This document shows positions 15,593 through 24,029 of a stretch of DNA of 64,000 bases, one piece after another. Position 1 is the first letter of the stretch. Each line of letters starts with the position of its first letter. A program made the position numbers and the translations under genes. The notes beneath the pieces are model-generated. The model saw only the letters and a list, made by a program, of their open reading frames with translations, was not told the origin of the DNA and ran no database searches. The stretch is from Piscinibacter sp. (lineage in GTDB: Bacteria; Pseudomonadota; Gammaproteobacteria; Burkholderiales; Burkholderiaceae_C), in NCBI GenBank assembly GCA_019635485.1, contig JAHBZL010000004.1:111910-175909 (forward strand), read 5' to 3'.

Positions 15593-16543
15593 GTGAAACC
15601 CACCGTCATCAGCGCCGAGGCGCTGTTCGAGGAACACCGGCCCGCGCTGCAGTGGGAATGGATCGCCGGGCATGCGCACCCGGAGCGCCGGTTCGACGAG
15701 GCGGCGGTGCGCAACGCGCAGTCCGCGGCGGACCTGGTCGGCTACCTGAACTACATCCACCCGTACCGGGTGCAGATCGTCGGCCGCCGCGAGGTGGCCT
15801 ACCTCGGCGAGGCGACGCCCGAGGTCGCCGAGCGGCGCATCTCGCGCATCGTCACGCTCGAGCCGCCGGTGCTGATCGTCGCCGATGGCCAGGTGCCGCC
15901 CGACAAGCTGGTCGCGATGTGCGACCGGGCCGAGATCCCGCTCTTCTCGACCGCCGAATCGGCCGGCCACGTGATCGACGTCGTGCGCGGCTTCCTGAGC
16001 CAGCATTTCGCCGAGCGCACAACGCGCCATGGCGTGTTCATGGACATCCTCGGGCTGGGTGTGCTGCTGACCGGCGAATCCGGCCTGGGCAAGAGCGAAC
16101 TCGGCCTGGAACTCATCTCGCGCGGGCACGGCCTGGTCGCCGACGACGCGGTCGACCTGTACCGCGTCTCGCAGACGGCGCTCGAGGGCCGCTGCCCCGA
16201 GCTGCTGATGAACCTGCTCGAGGTGCGCGGCATCGGGCTGCTGGACATCAAGGCGATCTTCGGCGAGACCGCGGTGCGCCGGAAGATGCGGCTCAAGCTG
16301 ATCGTGCACCTGGTCCGCAAGGAGACCATGGACCGCGAGTTCGAGCGCCTGCCCTACGAGCCGCTGTACGAGGACATCCTCGACGTGCCGGTGCGCAAGG
16401 CGGTGATCGCGGTGGACGCGGGCCGCAACCTGGCCGTGCTGGTCGAGGCCGCGGTGCGCAACACCATCCTGCAGCTGCGCGGCATCGACACCTACCAGGA
16501 GTTCATCGAGCGCCACCAGAAGGCGATGCTCAAGCCGGAGTGA
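15593..16543 (+). CDS. hprK: HPr kinase/phosphorylase
   Basis: A 316-residue bifunctional HPr(Ser) kinase/phosphorylase. The N-terminal regulatory domain (about 1-130) precedes the catalytic domain with the Walker A GESGLGKS at residues 161-168 and the family signature [17 protein letters not shown]. It phosphorylates HPr on a serine and reverses this depending on ATP, phosphate and metabolites. Start is GTG at 15593. In Burkholderiales it commonly follows ptsN; rapZ is not present here. It converges on fur. Confidence 0.95.
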   Translation: MKPTVISAEALFEEHRPALQWEWIAGHAHPERRFDEAAVRNAQSAADLVGYLNYIHPYRVQIVGRREVAYLGEATPEVAERRISRIVTLEPPVLIVADGQVPPDKLVAMCDRAEIPLFSTAESAGHVIDVVRGFLSQHFAERTTRHGVFMDILGLGVLLTGESGLGKSELGLELISRGHGLVADDAVDLYRVSQTALEGRCPELLMNLLEVRGIGLLDIKAIFGETAVRRKMRLKLIVHLVRKETMDREFERLPYEPLYEDILDVPVRKAVIAVDAGRNLAVLVEAAVRNTILQLRGIDTYQEFIERHQKAMLKPE

Positions 16544-16568
16544 GCGGCCTGCGGCGCGTCGGCGCCGC

Positions 16569-16997
16569 TCACTTGCCCCGATGCGGGCAGTTCTTCTTCG
16601 TGCAGGCCGCGTACAGCGCCAGCGCGTGATCCTGCAGCTCGAAGCCCCGCGCGTGCGCGACGGCCTTCTGCCGCTTCTCGATCTCCGGGTCGTAGAACTC
16701 CTCGACCCGGCCGCAGTCCAGGCAGACCAGGTGGTCGTGGTGCTTGCCCTCGTTGAGCTCGAAGACCGCCTTGCCGCTCTCGAAGTGGTTGCGCGACAGG
16801 ATGCCGGCCTGCTCGAACTGCATCAGCACGCGGTAGACGGTCGCCAGGCCGACGTCGGACCCTTCCGTCAGCAGGTGCTTGAAGACGTCCTCGGCGCTCA
16901 TATGGCGCTGCTCGCTCTTCTGGAACACCTCCAGCACCTTGATGCGCGGCAGCGTCGCCTTCAGGCCGCTGTTCTTCAGTTCGTCGGCGTGGGTCAT
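16569..16997 (-). CDS. fur: Ferric uptake regulator Fur
   Basis: A 142-residue Fur repressor: an N-terminal winged HTH ([19 protein letters not shown]), the metal-binding [16 protein letters not shown] segment and a C-terminal CTKKNCPH cysteine pair. With Fe2+ it represses iron-uptake genes. ATG at 16997 matches the conserved [18 protein letters not shown] start; the frame is open further upstream, but that part overlaps bamE in antisense. Divergent from bamE, the usual betaproteobacterial arrangement. Confidence 0.96.
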   Translation of the reverse strand: MTHADELKNSGLKATLPRIKVLEVFQKSEQRHMSAEDVFKHLLTEGSDVGLATVYRVLMQFEQAGILSRNHFESGKAVFELNEGKHHDHLVCLDCGRVEEFYDPEIEKRQKAVAHARGFELQDHALALYAACTKKNCPHRGK

Positions 16998-17067
16998 GGC
17001 TGCTCGTAGAATGCGCCGATCATATCGAGGTTGGCCGCGCCGCCCGCCGGCCGTCCCCAGGCTCATC
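16998..17067. promoter_or_regulatory. fur/bamE divergent promoter
   Basis: Seventy bases separate the two ATGs. On the plus strand TAGAAT at 17007-17012 is a -10 candidate for bamE of the CTAnAAT form seen elsewhere in the window. On the minus strand TATGAT, the complement of 17019-17024, is a -10 candidate for fur. No clear -35 boxes or Fur box stand out. Confidence 0.4.
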
Positions 17068-17592
17068 ATGCTCTCTCGCTTCCCGCTCGCCCTGACCGCC
17101 GCGCTGATCCTGCCCGGCTGCGCCTCGCTGCAATCGTCGGACAACTTCCTCGGACTGGTCACGCCCTACCGCGTCGAGGTCGTGCAGGGCAACGTCGTCA
17201 CGCGCGAGCAGGCCGAGGCGATCCGCACCGGCATGAGCCGCGCGCAGGTGCGCGACATCCTGGGCTCCCCGCTGCTGACCGACGCCTTCCACGCGGACCG
17301 CTGGGACTACGTCTTCACGATCCGGCGCCAGGGCGCCGAGCCGCAGCTGCGCCGCATCGTCGTGCTGTTCGAGGGCGACCGGCTGAAGAGCCTGGAAACC
17401 GGCGGCGAGCTGCCGCCCGAGCACGAGTTCGTCGCCTCGATCGACACCTTCAAGACCTCGCGCCAGGCGCCGCCGCTGGCACTCAGCGAAACGCAGCTGA
17501 AGGCCCTGCCGGTGCCGCCCAAGCCGCCGGCCGCCGAGCCCGAACCGGCCGGCGCGACGCGCAGCTACCCGCCGCTGGAAGCCAAGCCATGA
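17068..17592 (+). CDS. bamE: Outer-membrane assembly lipoprotein BamE (SmpA/OmlA)
   Basis: A 174-residue lipoprotein. The signal peptide ends in lipobox LPGC, and the SmpA/OmlA fold has the sequence [18 protein letters not shown]-like helix ([10 protein letters not shown]) followed by [19 protein letters not shown]. It is a subunit of the BAM complex that inserts outer-membrane beta-barrels. A Pro-rich C-terminal tail of about 40 residues is longer than in E. coli BamE, as often in betaproteobacteria. The stop overlaps the dapB ATG. Confidence 0.93.
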   Translation: MLSRFPLALTAALILPGCASLQSSDNFLGLVTPYRVEVVQGNVVTREQAEAIRTGMSRAQVRDILGSPLLTDAFHADRWDYVFTIRRQGAEPQLRRIVVLFEGDRLKSLETGGELPPEHEFVASIDTFKTSRQAPPLALSETQLKALPVPPKPPAAEPEPAGATRSYPPLEAKP

Positions 17593-18394
17593 GTCCGGTG
17601 CGCGTGGCCGTGGCCGGCGCGTCCGGCCGCATGGGCCGCATGCTGATCGAGGCGGTGCGCGCCGATGCCGGCCTGGCGCTGAGCGGCGCGCTGGACATCG
17701 CCGGCAGCCCGGCGCTCGGCCAGGACGCCTGCGCGTTTCTCGGCACGGCCTCCGGCGTGGCGATCACCGCCGACCTGCGCGCCGGCCTCGCCGGCAGCGA
17801 CGTGCTGATCGACTTCACGCGGCCGGAGGGCACGCTGGCGCACCTGGCCGTGTGCCGCGAGCTCGGCGTGCGGGCCGTGATCGGCACCACCGGCTTCAGC
17901 GAGGCCCAGAAGGCGCAGATCGCCGAACACGCGCGCGCGCTCGGCATCGTGTTCGCGCCCAACATGAGCGTCGGGGTCAACGTGGTGCTCAAGCTGCTCG
18001 ACGTGGCGGCGCGGGCGCTGAACGAGGGCTACGACATCGAGGTGATCGAGGCGCACCACCGCCACAAGGTCGATGCGCCGAGCGGCACCGCGCTGAAGAT
18101 GGGCGAGGTGCTGGCCGGCGCGCTCGGGCGCGACCTGAAGGACTGCGCGGTGTACGCCCGCGAGGGCGTGACGGGCGAGCGCGACCCGTCGACGATCGGC
18201 TTCGCGACCGTGCGCGGTGGCGACATCGTCGGCGACCATACCGTGCTGTTCGCCGGCACCGGCGAACGCGTCGAGATCCGCCACCAGGCGACCAGCCGCG
18301 CCAACTTCGCGCAGGGCGCCCTGCGCGCCGCCCGCTTCGTGGCCGGCCGCGGCCCCGGGCTGTACGGCATGGACGAGGTCCTGAGCCTGCGCTG

Positions 18395-18395
<1 letters not shown>
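17589..18395 (+). CDS. dapB: 4-hydroxy-tetrahydrodipicolinate reductase
   Basis: A 268-residue DapB. The nucleotide-binding motif GASGRMG is at residues 10-16, and the catalytic/substrate loop [15 protein letters not shown] is conserved. It reduces the DapA product in lysine and diaminopimelate synthesis with NAD(P)H. Coupled to bamE (ATGA overlap) and followed by the exbB-like gene with a one-base overlap (TGATG). Confidence 0.97.
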
Positions 18396-19051
<656 letters not shown>

Positions 19052-19067
19052 CGGCCGGGCGGTCCTG

Positions 19068-19487
<420 letters not shown>

Positions 19488-19496
19488 GAGCCCGTG

Positions 19497-19516
19497 GGTC
19501 CGGCTAGGGCCGGACC
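19497..19516. terminator. Bidirectional hairpin between exbD and the LuxR-hydrolase gene
   Basis: GGTCCGGC (19497-19504) pairs with GCCGGACC (19509-19516) around loop TAGG. The hairpin sits between the convergent stop codons and includes the stop of the minus-strand gene. No U-tract on either strand. Confidence 0.45.
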
Positions 19517-20583
19517 TGGCCGAGGCCCGACTCGCGAGCCAGCACGATCGCCTGCGCGCGGTTGTCGACCTCGAGCCGGTCGAAGATGCCGGTGATGTGG
19601 TTGCGCACGGTCTTCTCGGACAGACCCATCGCCGCGGCGATCTGCGCGTTGTCGCGCCCCTGCGCCAGCAGCTCCAGCAGCTCCAGCTGCCGGCGCGTCA
19701 ACGCGGCGATTGCCGCGCGGCCGGAGGCCAGCTCGCAGGCCGGCAGGAACGCCGTCACCTCGTCGACCCAGCGCTGCCAGCCGGGCTCGCTGTCCACCAG
19801 CAGGTGGTTCGGGCTGTCGATCGGCACCAGCCGCGCGCCCGGGATCTCGGTGGCCAGCAGCCGGCCCTCCTCGAACGGCACGCGCACATCGTGGCGGCTG
19901 TGCAGCACGAGCGTCGGGCAGCGCACCAGCGGCAGCAGCGCGGTGACGTCGATGCGGTTGAACTCGCGCATGAAGCGCGCCGCGTTGGCCGGCGAGGTCG
20001 ACAGGCGCTCCAGTTCGTTGAACCACTGGTGCTGCTCGGGCGTGCCGCCCGGGATGAACTGGGTGGTGAAGAACTGGCGGAACGACGGGTCCTGCTTGCC
20101 CCATCCCAGTTCGGCGAGGCGGCACATCATCTCGGCCTCCTCGCGCTCCGCGTCGTTACCGCTGCGCACCAGGCGGCCGCGCGCGTAGCCGCCCGACAGC
20201 ACCAGGTGCGAGACCCGCCCCGGGTGGCGCGCCGCATACGCGACGACGATCGCCGCGCCCTGCGAGATGCCCAGCAGCGCCACCTGCGGCGCGCCGACCA
20301 TGTCGACGACCGTCTCCAGGTCGCTGACCCAGCTCTCGAAATCGTTCACGGGCACGTCCCAGTCCGACAGGCCGCAGCCGCGCTCGTCGTAGCGCACGAA
20401 GCGGTGACGGCGCGACAGGGCGGACAGCAGATGGCGCCAGACCGGGCTCTCCCAGTCGTACTCGAGGTGCGACAGCCAGGTGGCCGCCTTGATCAGCGGC
20501 CAGCCCTCGCCGCTGGCGGCCCAGGCCAGCCGCGTGCCGTCCTGGCCGCGGGCGAATCGGATTTTCTGCGTGACGTCGGACAT
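19504..20583 (-). CDS. Alpha/beta-hydrolase fused to a LuxR-type DNA-binding domain
   Basis: A 359-residue two-domain protein. Residues about 20-270 form an alpha/beta hydrolase: oxyanion region, YDERGCGLSDW, nucleophile elbow GISQG, an acid in LHSRHDVRVPF and a histidine in SPNHLLVD. Residues about 295-355 are a LuxR/NarL HTH (LTRRQLELLELLAQGRDNAQIAAAMGLSEKTVRNHI). The arrangement suggests a regulator whose hydrolase-like domain binds or cleaves a small ligand. ATG at 20583 was chosen because MSDVTQKIRFARGQDG begins the hydrolase fold; an upstream ATG at 20625 would add 14 residues. It is divergent from the ECF sigma gene. The target is unknown. Confidence 0.85.
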   Translation of the reverse strand: MSDVTQKIRFARGQDGTRLAWAASGEGWPLIKAATWLSHLEYDWESPVWRHLLSALSRRHRFVRYDERGCGLSDWDVPVNDFESWVSDLETVVDMVGAPQVALLGISQGAAIVVAYAARHPGRVSHLVLSGGYARGRLVRSGNDAEREEAEMMCRLAELGWGKQDPSFRQFFTTQFIPGGTPEQHQWFNELERLSTSPANAARFMREFNRIDVTALLPLVRCPTLVLHSRHDVRVPFEEGRLLATEIPGARLVPIDSPNHLLVDSEPGWQRWVDEVTAFLPACELASGRAAIAALTRRQLELLELLAQGRDNAQIAAAMGLSEKTVRNHITGIFDRLEVDNRAQAIVLARESGLGQVRP

Positions 20584-20603
20584 CGAGGCGCGGTGAGTCA
20601 CCG

Positions 20604-20637
20604 GACCCCGGGGGTCGGTGGCCAAACCCCCTAGTTT
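20604..20637. promoter_or_regulatory. Palindromes in the LuxR-hydrolase / ECF sigma intergenic region
   Basis: Within the 184-bp divergent gap, GACCCC (20604-20609) and GGGGTC (20611-20616) form a palindrome around one G, and AAAC (20624-20627) with GTTT (20634-20637) flank CCCCTA. Either could be an operator for the LuxR-type protein. I could not place a -35/-10 pair for the sigma gene with confidence. Confidence 0.35.
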
Positions 20638-20767
20638 GCAGAAGTCCGGGGGCCTTGTCCTGGTTTTCCCGGCCGTATGTCCGGCTGTCCTTCCGGATCC
20701 GGGACCTGCGCCTCATGACGGCGGCGCGGTGTGCCCGAAGAATCAACGTTTGCCTGGAGCCCGCCCC

Positions 20768-21382
20768 ATGCCCACCGAGCCCGCCCGACGCATGCGAATC
20801 TGCACCACCCCCGAGCGCGACGAGGCCAACGAGCGCCTGGTCGAGCTGCTCGGCCGCGTCGCGCTGCGGGACCGGGCCGCCTTCCGCGCGCTTTACGACG
20901 CCACCAGTGCCCACCTGCTGGGTGTCGCCTTCTCGCTGCTGCACCACCGCGAGCGCGCCGAAGAGGTGCTGCAGGAGTGTTACCTGAGCGTCTGGAACGC
21001 CGCCGGCAGCTACAACGCCGAGACAGCGCGCCCGATGACCTGGCTGATCAACATCGTGCGCAACCGGTCGATCGACGCGCTGCGCGCCTTGCGCAGCCGG
21101 CAGGACTTCAACCTGCCGCTGGACGACACGCTCGCCGAATCCGTGGTCGACCTCGCGCCGCGGCCCGAGCAGCAGCTGCAGCGTGCGCTGGCCGAGCGCG
21201 GCATCGAGGCCGCGCTGACCAAACTCTCGCGCCACGAGCGGCAGGCCGTGGCGCAGGTCATCTATCGCGGCCTGACCCACGCAGAGATCGCGGCCCGCGC
21301 GCAGGTGCCGCTGTCCACCGCCAAGACCTGGGTGCGCCGCGGCCTGATGCGCCTGAAGGACCACCTCGAGATCGCGCACTGA
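20768..21382 (+). CDS. ECF RNA polymerase sigma factor
   Basis: A 204-residue group IV sigma factor. Region 2 (about residues 35-100) includes the AEEVLQECYLSVW and MTWLINIVRNRSIDALR stretches, and region 4 (about 140-195) ends in a clear HTH LTHAEIAARAQVPLSTAKTWVRRGLMRLK. The start is ATG at 20768 behind a TGGAG. The aligned parts recall the SigK-like ECF group, which normally has a membrane anti-sigma factor encoded next door; here the next gene is instead the beta-propeller cytochrome lipoprotein, 175 bp away, with no anti-sigma gene visible. Confidence 0.9.
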   Translation: MPTEPARRMRICTTPERDEANERLVELLGRVALRDRAAFRALYDATSAHLLGVAFSLLHHRERAEEVLQECYLSVWNAAGSYNAETARPMTWLINIVRNRSIDALRALRSRQDFNLPLDDTLAESVVDLAPRPEQQLQRALAERGIEAALTKLSRHERQAVAQVIYRGLTHAEIAARAQVPLSTAKTWVRRGLMRLKDHLEIAH

Positions 21383-21505
21383 CGGGTCGCGCGGGACGCC
21401 GCGGGTGAGCGCTGCGTCCGCCGCGGCGCACCCGTCGTAAGTGCCGGCAGATCCGATCCCTGCGCCAGTCCGGCGCGTTCCCAGCCACCCCGTCGCCATC
21501 CGACG

Positions 21506-21525
21506 ACCGCTCTCGCGAGGGCGGT
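21506..21525 (+). promoter_or_regulatory. Hairpin ahead of the YVTN cytochrome gene
   Basis: ACCGC (21506-21510) and GCGGT (21521-21525) extend through CTC/GAG, with one G-U wobble, to a CGCG loop, 32 bases upstream of the next ATG. It could end sigma-gene transcription or structure the leader. A GAGGAG ribosome-binding site follows at about 21545. Confidence 0.35.
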
Positions 21526-21557
21526 TGCGGCCGCGGCATTGCCCGAGGAGATCGCCC

Positions 21558-23879
21558 ATGTCCCCTGTCCAACGAGCGCGGGGCCTCGCCCTGCTGAGCC
21601 TCGCCGTGCTGGCCGCCTGCGGCGGCGGTGGTGGCTATGGCGGCGACGCCAATCCGCCCGCGCCCGCCGCGCCACCCGTCACCGCGAAGGGACCGCAGAG
21701 TTCGGGCCCGGTGCAGATCAGCCCGGACGATCACACCGTGTGGGTCGTGAACCCGGGCACCGACACCGTCGCCGCGGTGGACGTGGCGGCCGACCGCCAC
21801 CAGCGCATCGCGGAGATCCCGGTCGGCAGCGAGCCGCGCAACCTGGCGATCTCGCCGGACGGCAAGCGCGTGGTCGTCGCGAACGCCGGCGCGGACACGC
21901 TGACGGTGATCGACGCCCTCACGCACCAGGCGATCGCCACCGTCAAGGTCGGCATGGAACCCTACGGCCTCGCGTTCACGCCGAACGGCCGCAAGCTGTT
22001 CGTCGCCAACGCGCGCCAGAACACCGTGAGCGTGCTGGACGGCGGCAGCTATGCGCTGCTCGCGACGCTGGACGACGTGGGCCTCGAGCCGCGCGGCCTC
22101 GCGATCACCAACGACGGTGATGCGGACGACGACGACGAGAAGGTCTACGTGACCCAGTTCCTCGGCGTCGACCGCGCCGGCGTGACGATCGGATCGGACG
22201 ACTACAAGCAGGGCCAGGTCGCGGTGATCGCCAGCGGCGGCTACGCCGTCACGCAGGCGGTGATCGGCCCGATGGCGAACACGGGCTTCCAGTCCGACGG
22301 TTCGGCGCTGAAGGGCATCCCGAACACGCAGAAGGTCGTCACCGGCGCGTTCCCCAACATGCTGCAGGCGATCGCGATCAAGGGCACGCGCGCCTACCTG
22401 CCCAATACCTGCGCCTCGCCGGACGGCCCGGTCAGGTTCAACGTCAACATGCAGTCGTGCCTGTCGGTGCTCGACACGACGACCGACGCCGAAGGCCAGG
22501 CGAACGGCGCCAGCCAGTCGATCAACATGAACCGCGGCGTGCAGTTCGAGGCCGCCGACGAGGCCGTCTTCACGCAGCGCCTGTTCCATGCGGTGCCCTG
22601 GGCGGTGGCGTTCAAGCATGGCGCCGACGAAGGCTACGCGGTGTCGCTGGCGTCGAACGTGCTGGTCAAGGTCAGCCTCGACGCCGAGGGCACGCCGACG
22701 ATCAACGCCCCGGCCGGCGCGGGACAGCCCAGCGGCATCGTGCGCGTCCTGGTCGGCCAGGGCCCGCGCGGCATCGCCATCAACGGCGACGACACCCGGG
22801 CCTACGTCGCGAACGAGAACTCGCGCGATCTCTCGGTGGTCGACCTCGCCACCGACAGCGTGATCGCGACGGTCGCCACCGCCACGCTGCCGGGCGCCGG
22901 CACCGACGACGCCCGCCGCCTGATCGGGAAGGCGCTGTTCGAGAGTTCGACCGGCATCGACCTGCCGACGCTGAGCAGCGCGGGGCTGTCCGGCGTGGTG
23001 GCCGGCAAGCGCCTGTCCAGCGAAGGCTGGGGCTCGTGCTTCGCCTGCCACGGCTTCGGCAAGACCGACGGCGTGGTCTGGATCTTCGCCAGCGGCCCGC
23101 GCCGCTCGCTGCCGCTGCACGCGAGCTTCAATCCGCTCGACCCGAACGACATCAAGGTGCTCAACTACTCCGGCGTCAACGACGAGGTGCAGGACTTCGA
23201 GCTGAACATCCGCAACGTCTCGGGTGGCCTGGGACTGATCACGCAGGCCGACGGCGTGACGCCGGCGGACGCGGCGACGATCAAGGCCGTGGCGCCAGCC
23301 CCCGCGCTGGCGAACACCGGCCGCAGCGCGGCGCTGGACGCGCTGGCCTTCTACGTCGCCACCGGCATCTCGACGCCGCGCTCGGCGCTGGCCGCCGAAC
23401 CGGCCGGCAGCGGGCTCGGCCAGTCGATCGCGCGCGGCCGCACGCTCTTCGCCAGCGCCAACTGCGCCGCCTGCCACGGCGGCGGCGGCTGGGCCTCGGC
23501 CCGGCGCGACTTCACGCCGCCGCCCACGGCCGACCTGATCGACGGCAGCGAAGGCATCGCGCAGCTGATCGACTCGCTCACCGACGTCGGCACCTTCATC
23601 GCGACCCAGCCGAACGAGATCCGCGCGAACGGCCAGCCGGCGCTCGGGGTGAAGGGCTTCGTGCCGCCGTCGCTGCTGGGTGTCGGTGCGCTCGCGCCCT
23701 ACCTGCACGACGGTTCGGCGCTCACGCTCGACGCGGTGCTCGGCAACGTGACGCACCGCAGCGCCGGGACGGCGGGCGTCGACACGCTGGTCGACGCGGC
23801 CGGGCGCACCGACCTGGTCAACTTCCTGCGCTCGATCGACGCGAGCACGGTGCCGTTCCCGCAGGGCACACTGCCCTGA
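21558..23879 (+). CDS. Di-heme YVTN beta-propeller lipoprotein (cytochrome c peroxidase-like C-terminus)
   Basis: A 773-residue exported protein. The signal ends in lipobox LAAC and is followed by a glycine-rich linker. Residues about 45-480 contain repeated beta-propeller blades (PDGKRVVVANAGADTLTVID, PNGRKLFVANARQNTVSVLD and similar YVTN-type repeats). The C-terminal third carries two c-type heme sites, CFACH at 494-498 and CAACH at 636-640, with a later AYLHDGSALTLDAVL resembling di-heme peroxidase/MauG-type proteins. Likely a periplasmic outer- or inner-membrane-anchored electron-transfer or oxidase protein. Its position behind the ECF sigma gene suggests it may be that sigma factor's target. 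A strong terminator follows. Confidence 0.88.
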   Translation: MSPVQRARGLALLSLAVLAACGGGGGYGGDANPPAPAAPPVTAKGPQSSGPVQISPDDHTVWVVNPGTDTVAAVDVAADRHQRIAEIPVGSEPRNLAISPDGKRVVVANAGADTLTVIDALTHQAIATVKVGMEPYGLAFTPNGRKLFVANARQNTVSVLDGGSYALLATLDDVGLEPRGLAITNDGDADDDDEKVYVTQFLGVDRAGVTIGSDDYKQGQVAVIASGGYAVTQAVIGPMANTGFQSDGSALKGIPNTQKVVTGAFPNMLQAIAIKGTRAYLPNTCASPDGPVRFNVNMQSCLSVLDTTTDAEGQANGASQSINMNRGVQFEAADEAVFTQRLFHAVPWAVAFKHGADEGYAVSLASNVLVKVSLDAEGTPTINAPAGAGQPSGIVRVLVGQGPRGIAINGDDTRAYVANENSRDLSVVDLATDSVIATVATATLPGAGTDDARRLIGKALFESSTGIDLPTLSSAGLSGVVAGKRLSSEGWGSCFACHGFGKTDGVVWIFASGPRRSLPLHASFNPLDPNDIKVLNYSGVNDEVQDFELNIRNVSGGLGLITQADGVTPADAATIKAVAPAPALANTGRSAALDALAFYVATGISTPRSALAAEPAGSGLGQSIARGRTLFASANCAACHGGGGWASARRDFTPPPTADLIDGSEGIAQLIDSLTDVGTFIATQPNEIRANGQPALGVKGFVPPSLLGVGALAPYLHDGSALTLDAVLGNVTHRSAGTAGVDTLVDAAGRTDLVNFLRSIDASTVPFPQGTLP

Positions 23880-23889
23880 GCGTACTGCC

Positions 23890-23951
23890 GGAGCGCCCAC
23901 GGGCGCTCCCGGCGGGTGATGGCCCCGGCCGTGTGCCGGGGCTTCGTTCTT
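23890..23951 (+). terminator. Tandem hairpin terminator
   Basis: The first stem, GGAGCGCC (23890-23897) with GGCGCTCC (23902-23909), is followed by a second, GCCCCGGC (23922-23929) with GCCGGGGC (23935-23942), and then TTCGTTCTT. The second hairpin with its T-rich tail is a good intrinsic terminator for the cytochrome lipoprotein gene and insulates leuS. Confidence 0.75.
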
Positions 23952-23989
23952 GGGGGCCCGGCGCAGGGCGTCCGGCAGGGGGGCGTTCC

Positions 23990-23995
23990 TATAAT
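23990..23995 (+). promoter_or_regulatory. leuS -10 element
   Basis: A perfect TATAAT lies 35 bases before the leuS ATG in the context CCTATAATCG. No recognisable -35 box is found at 16-18 bp. The same CTAnAATCG form occurs before maeB and amgK. Confidence 0.6.
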
Positions 23996-24029
23996 CGTTG
24001 CCCATGCCTGAAGCGCTTTGCGCCCCTCC

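Noticed and set aside
23952-24029. T-box leader ahead of leuS
   Set aside because: The leader between the terminator and the ATG is short, shows no specifier stem or T-box sequence, and T-boxes are not expected in Proteobacteria.
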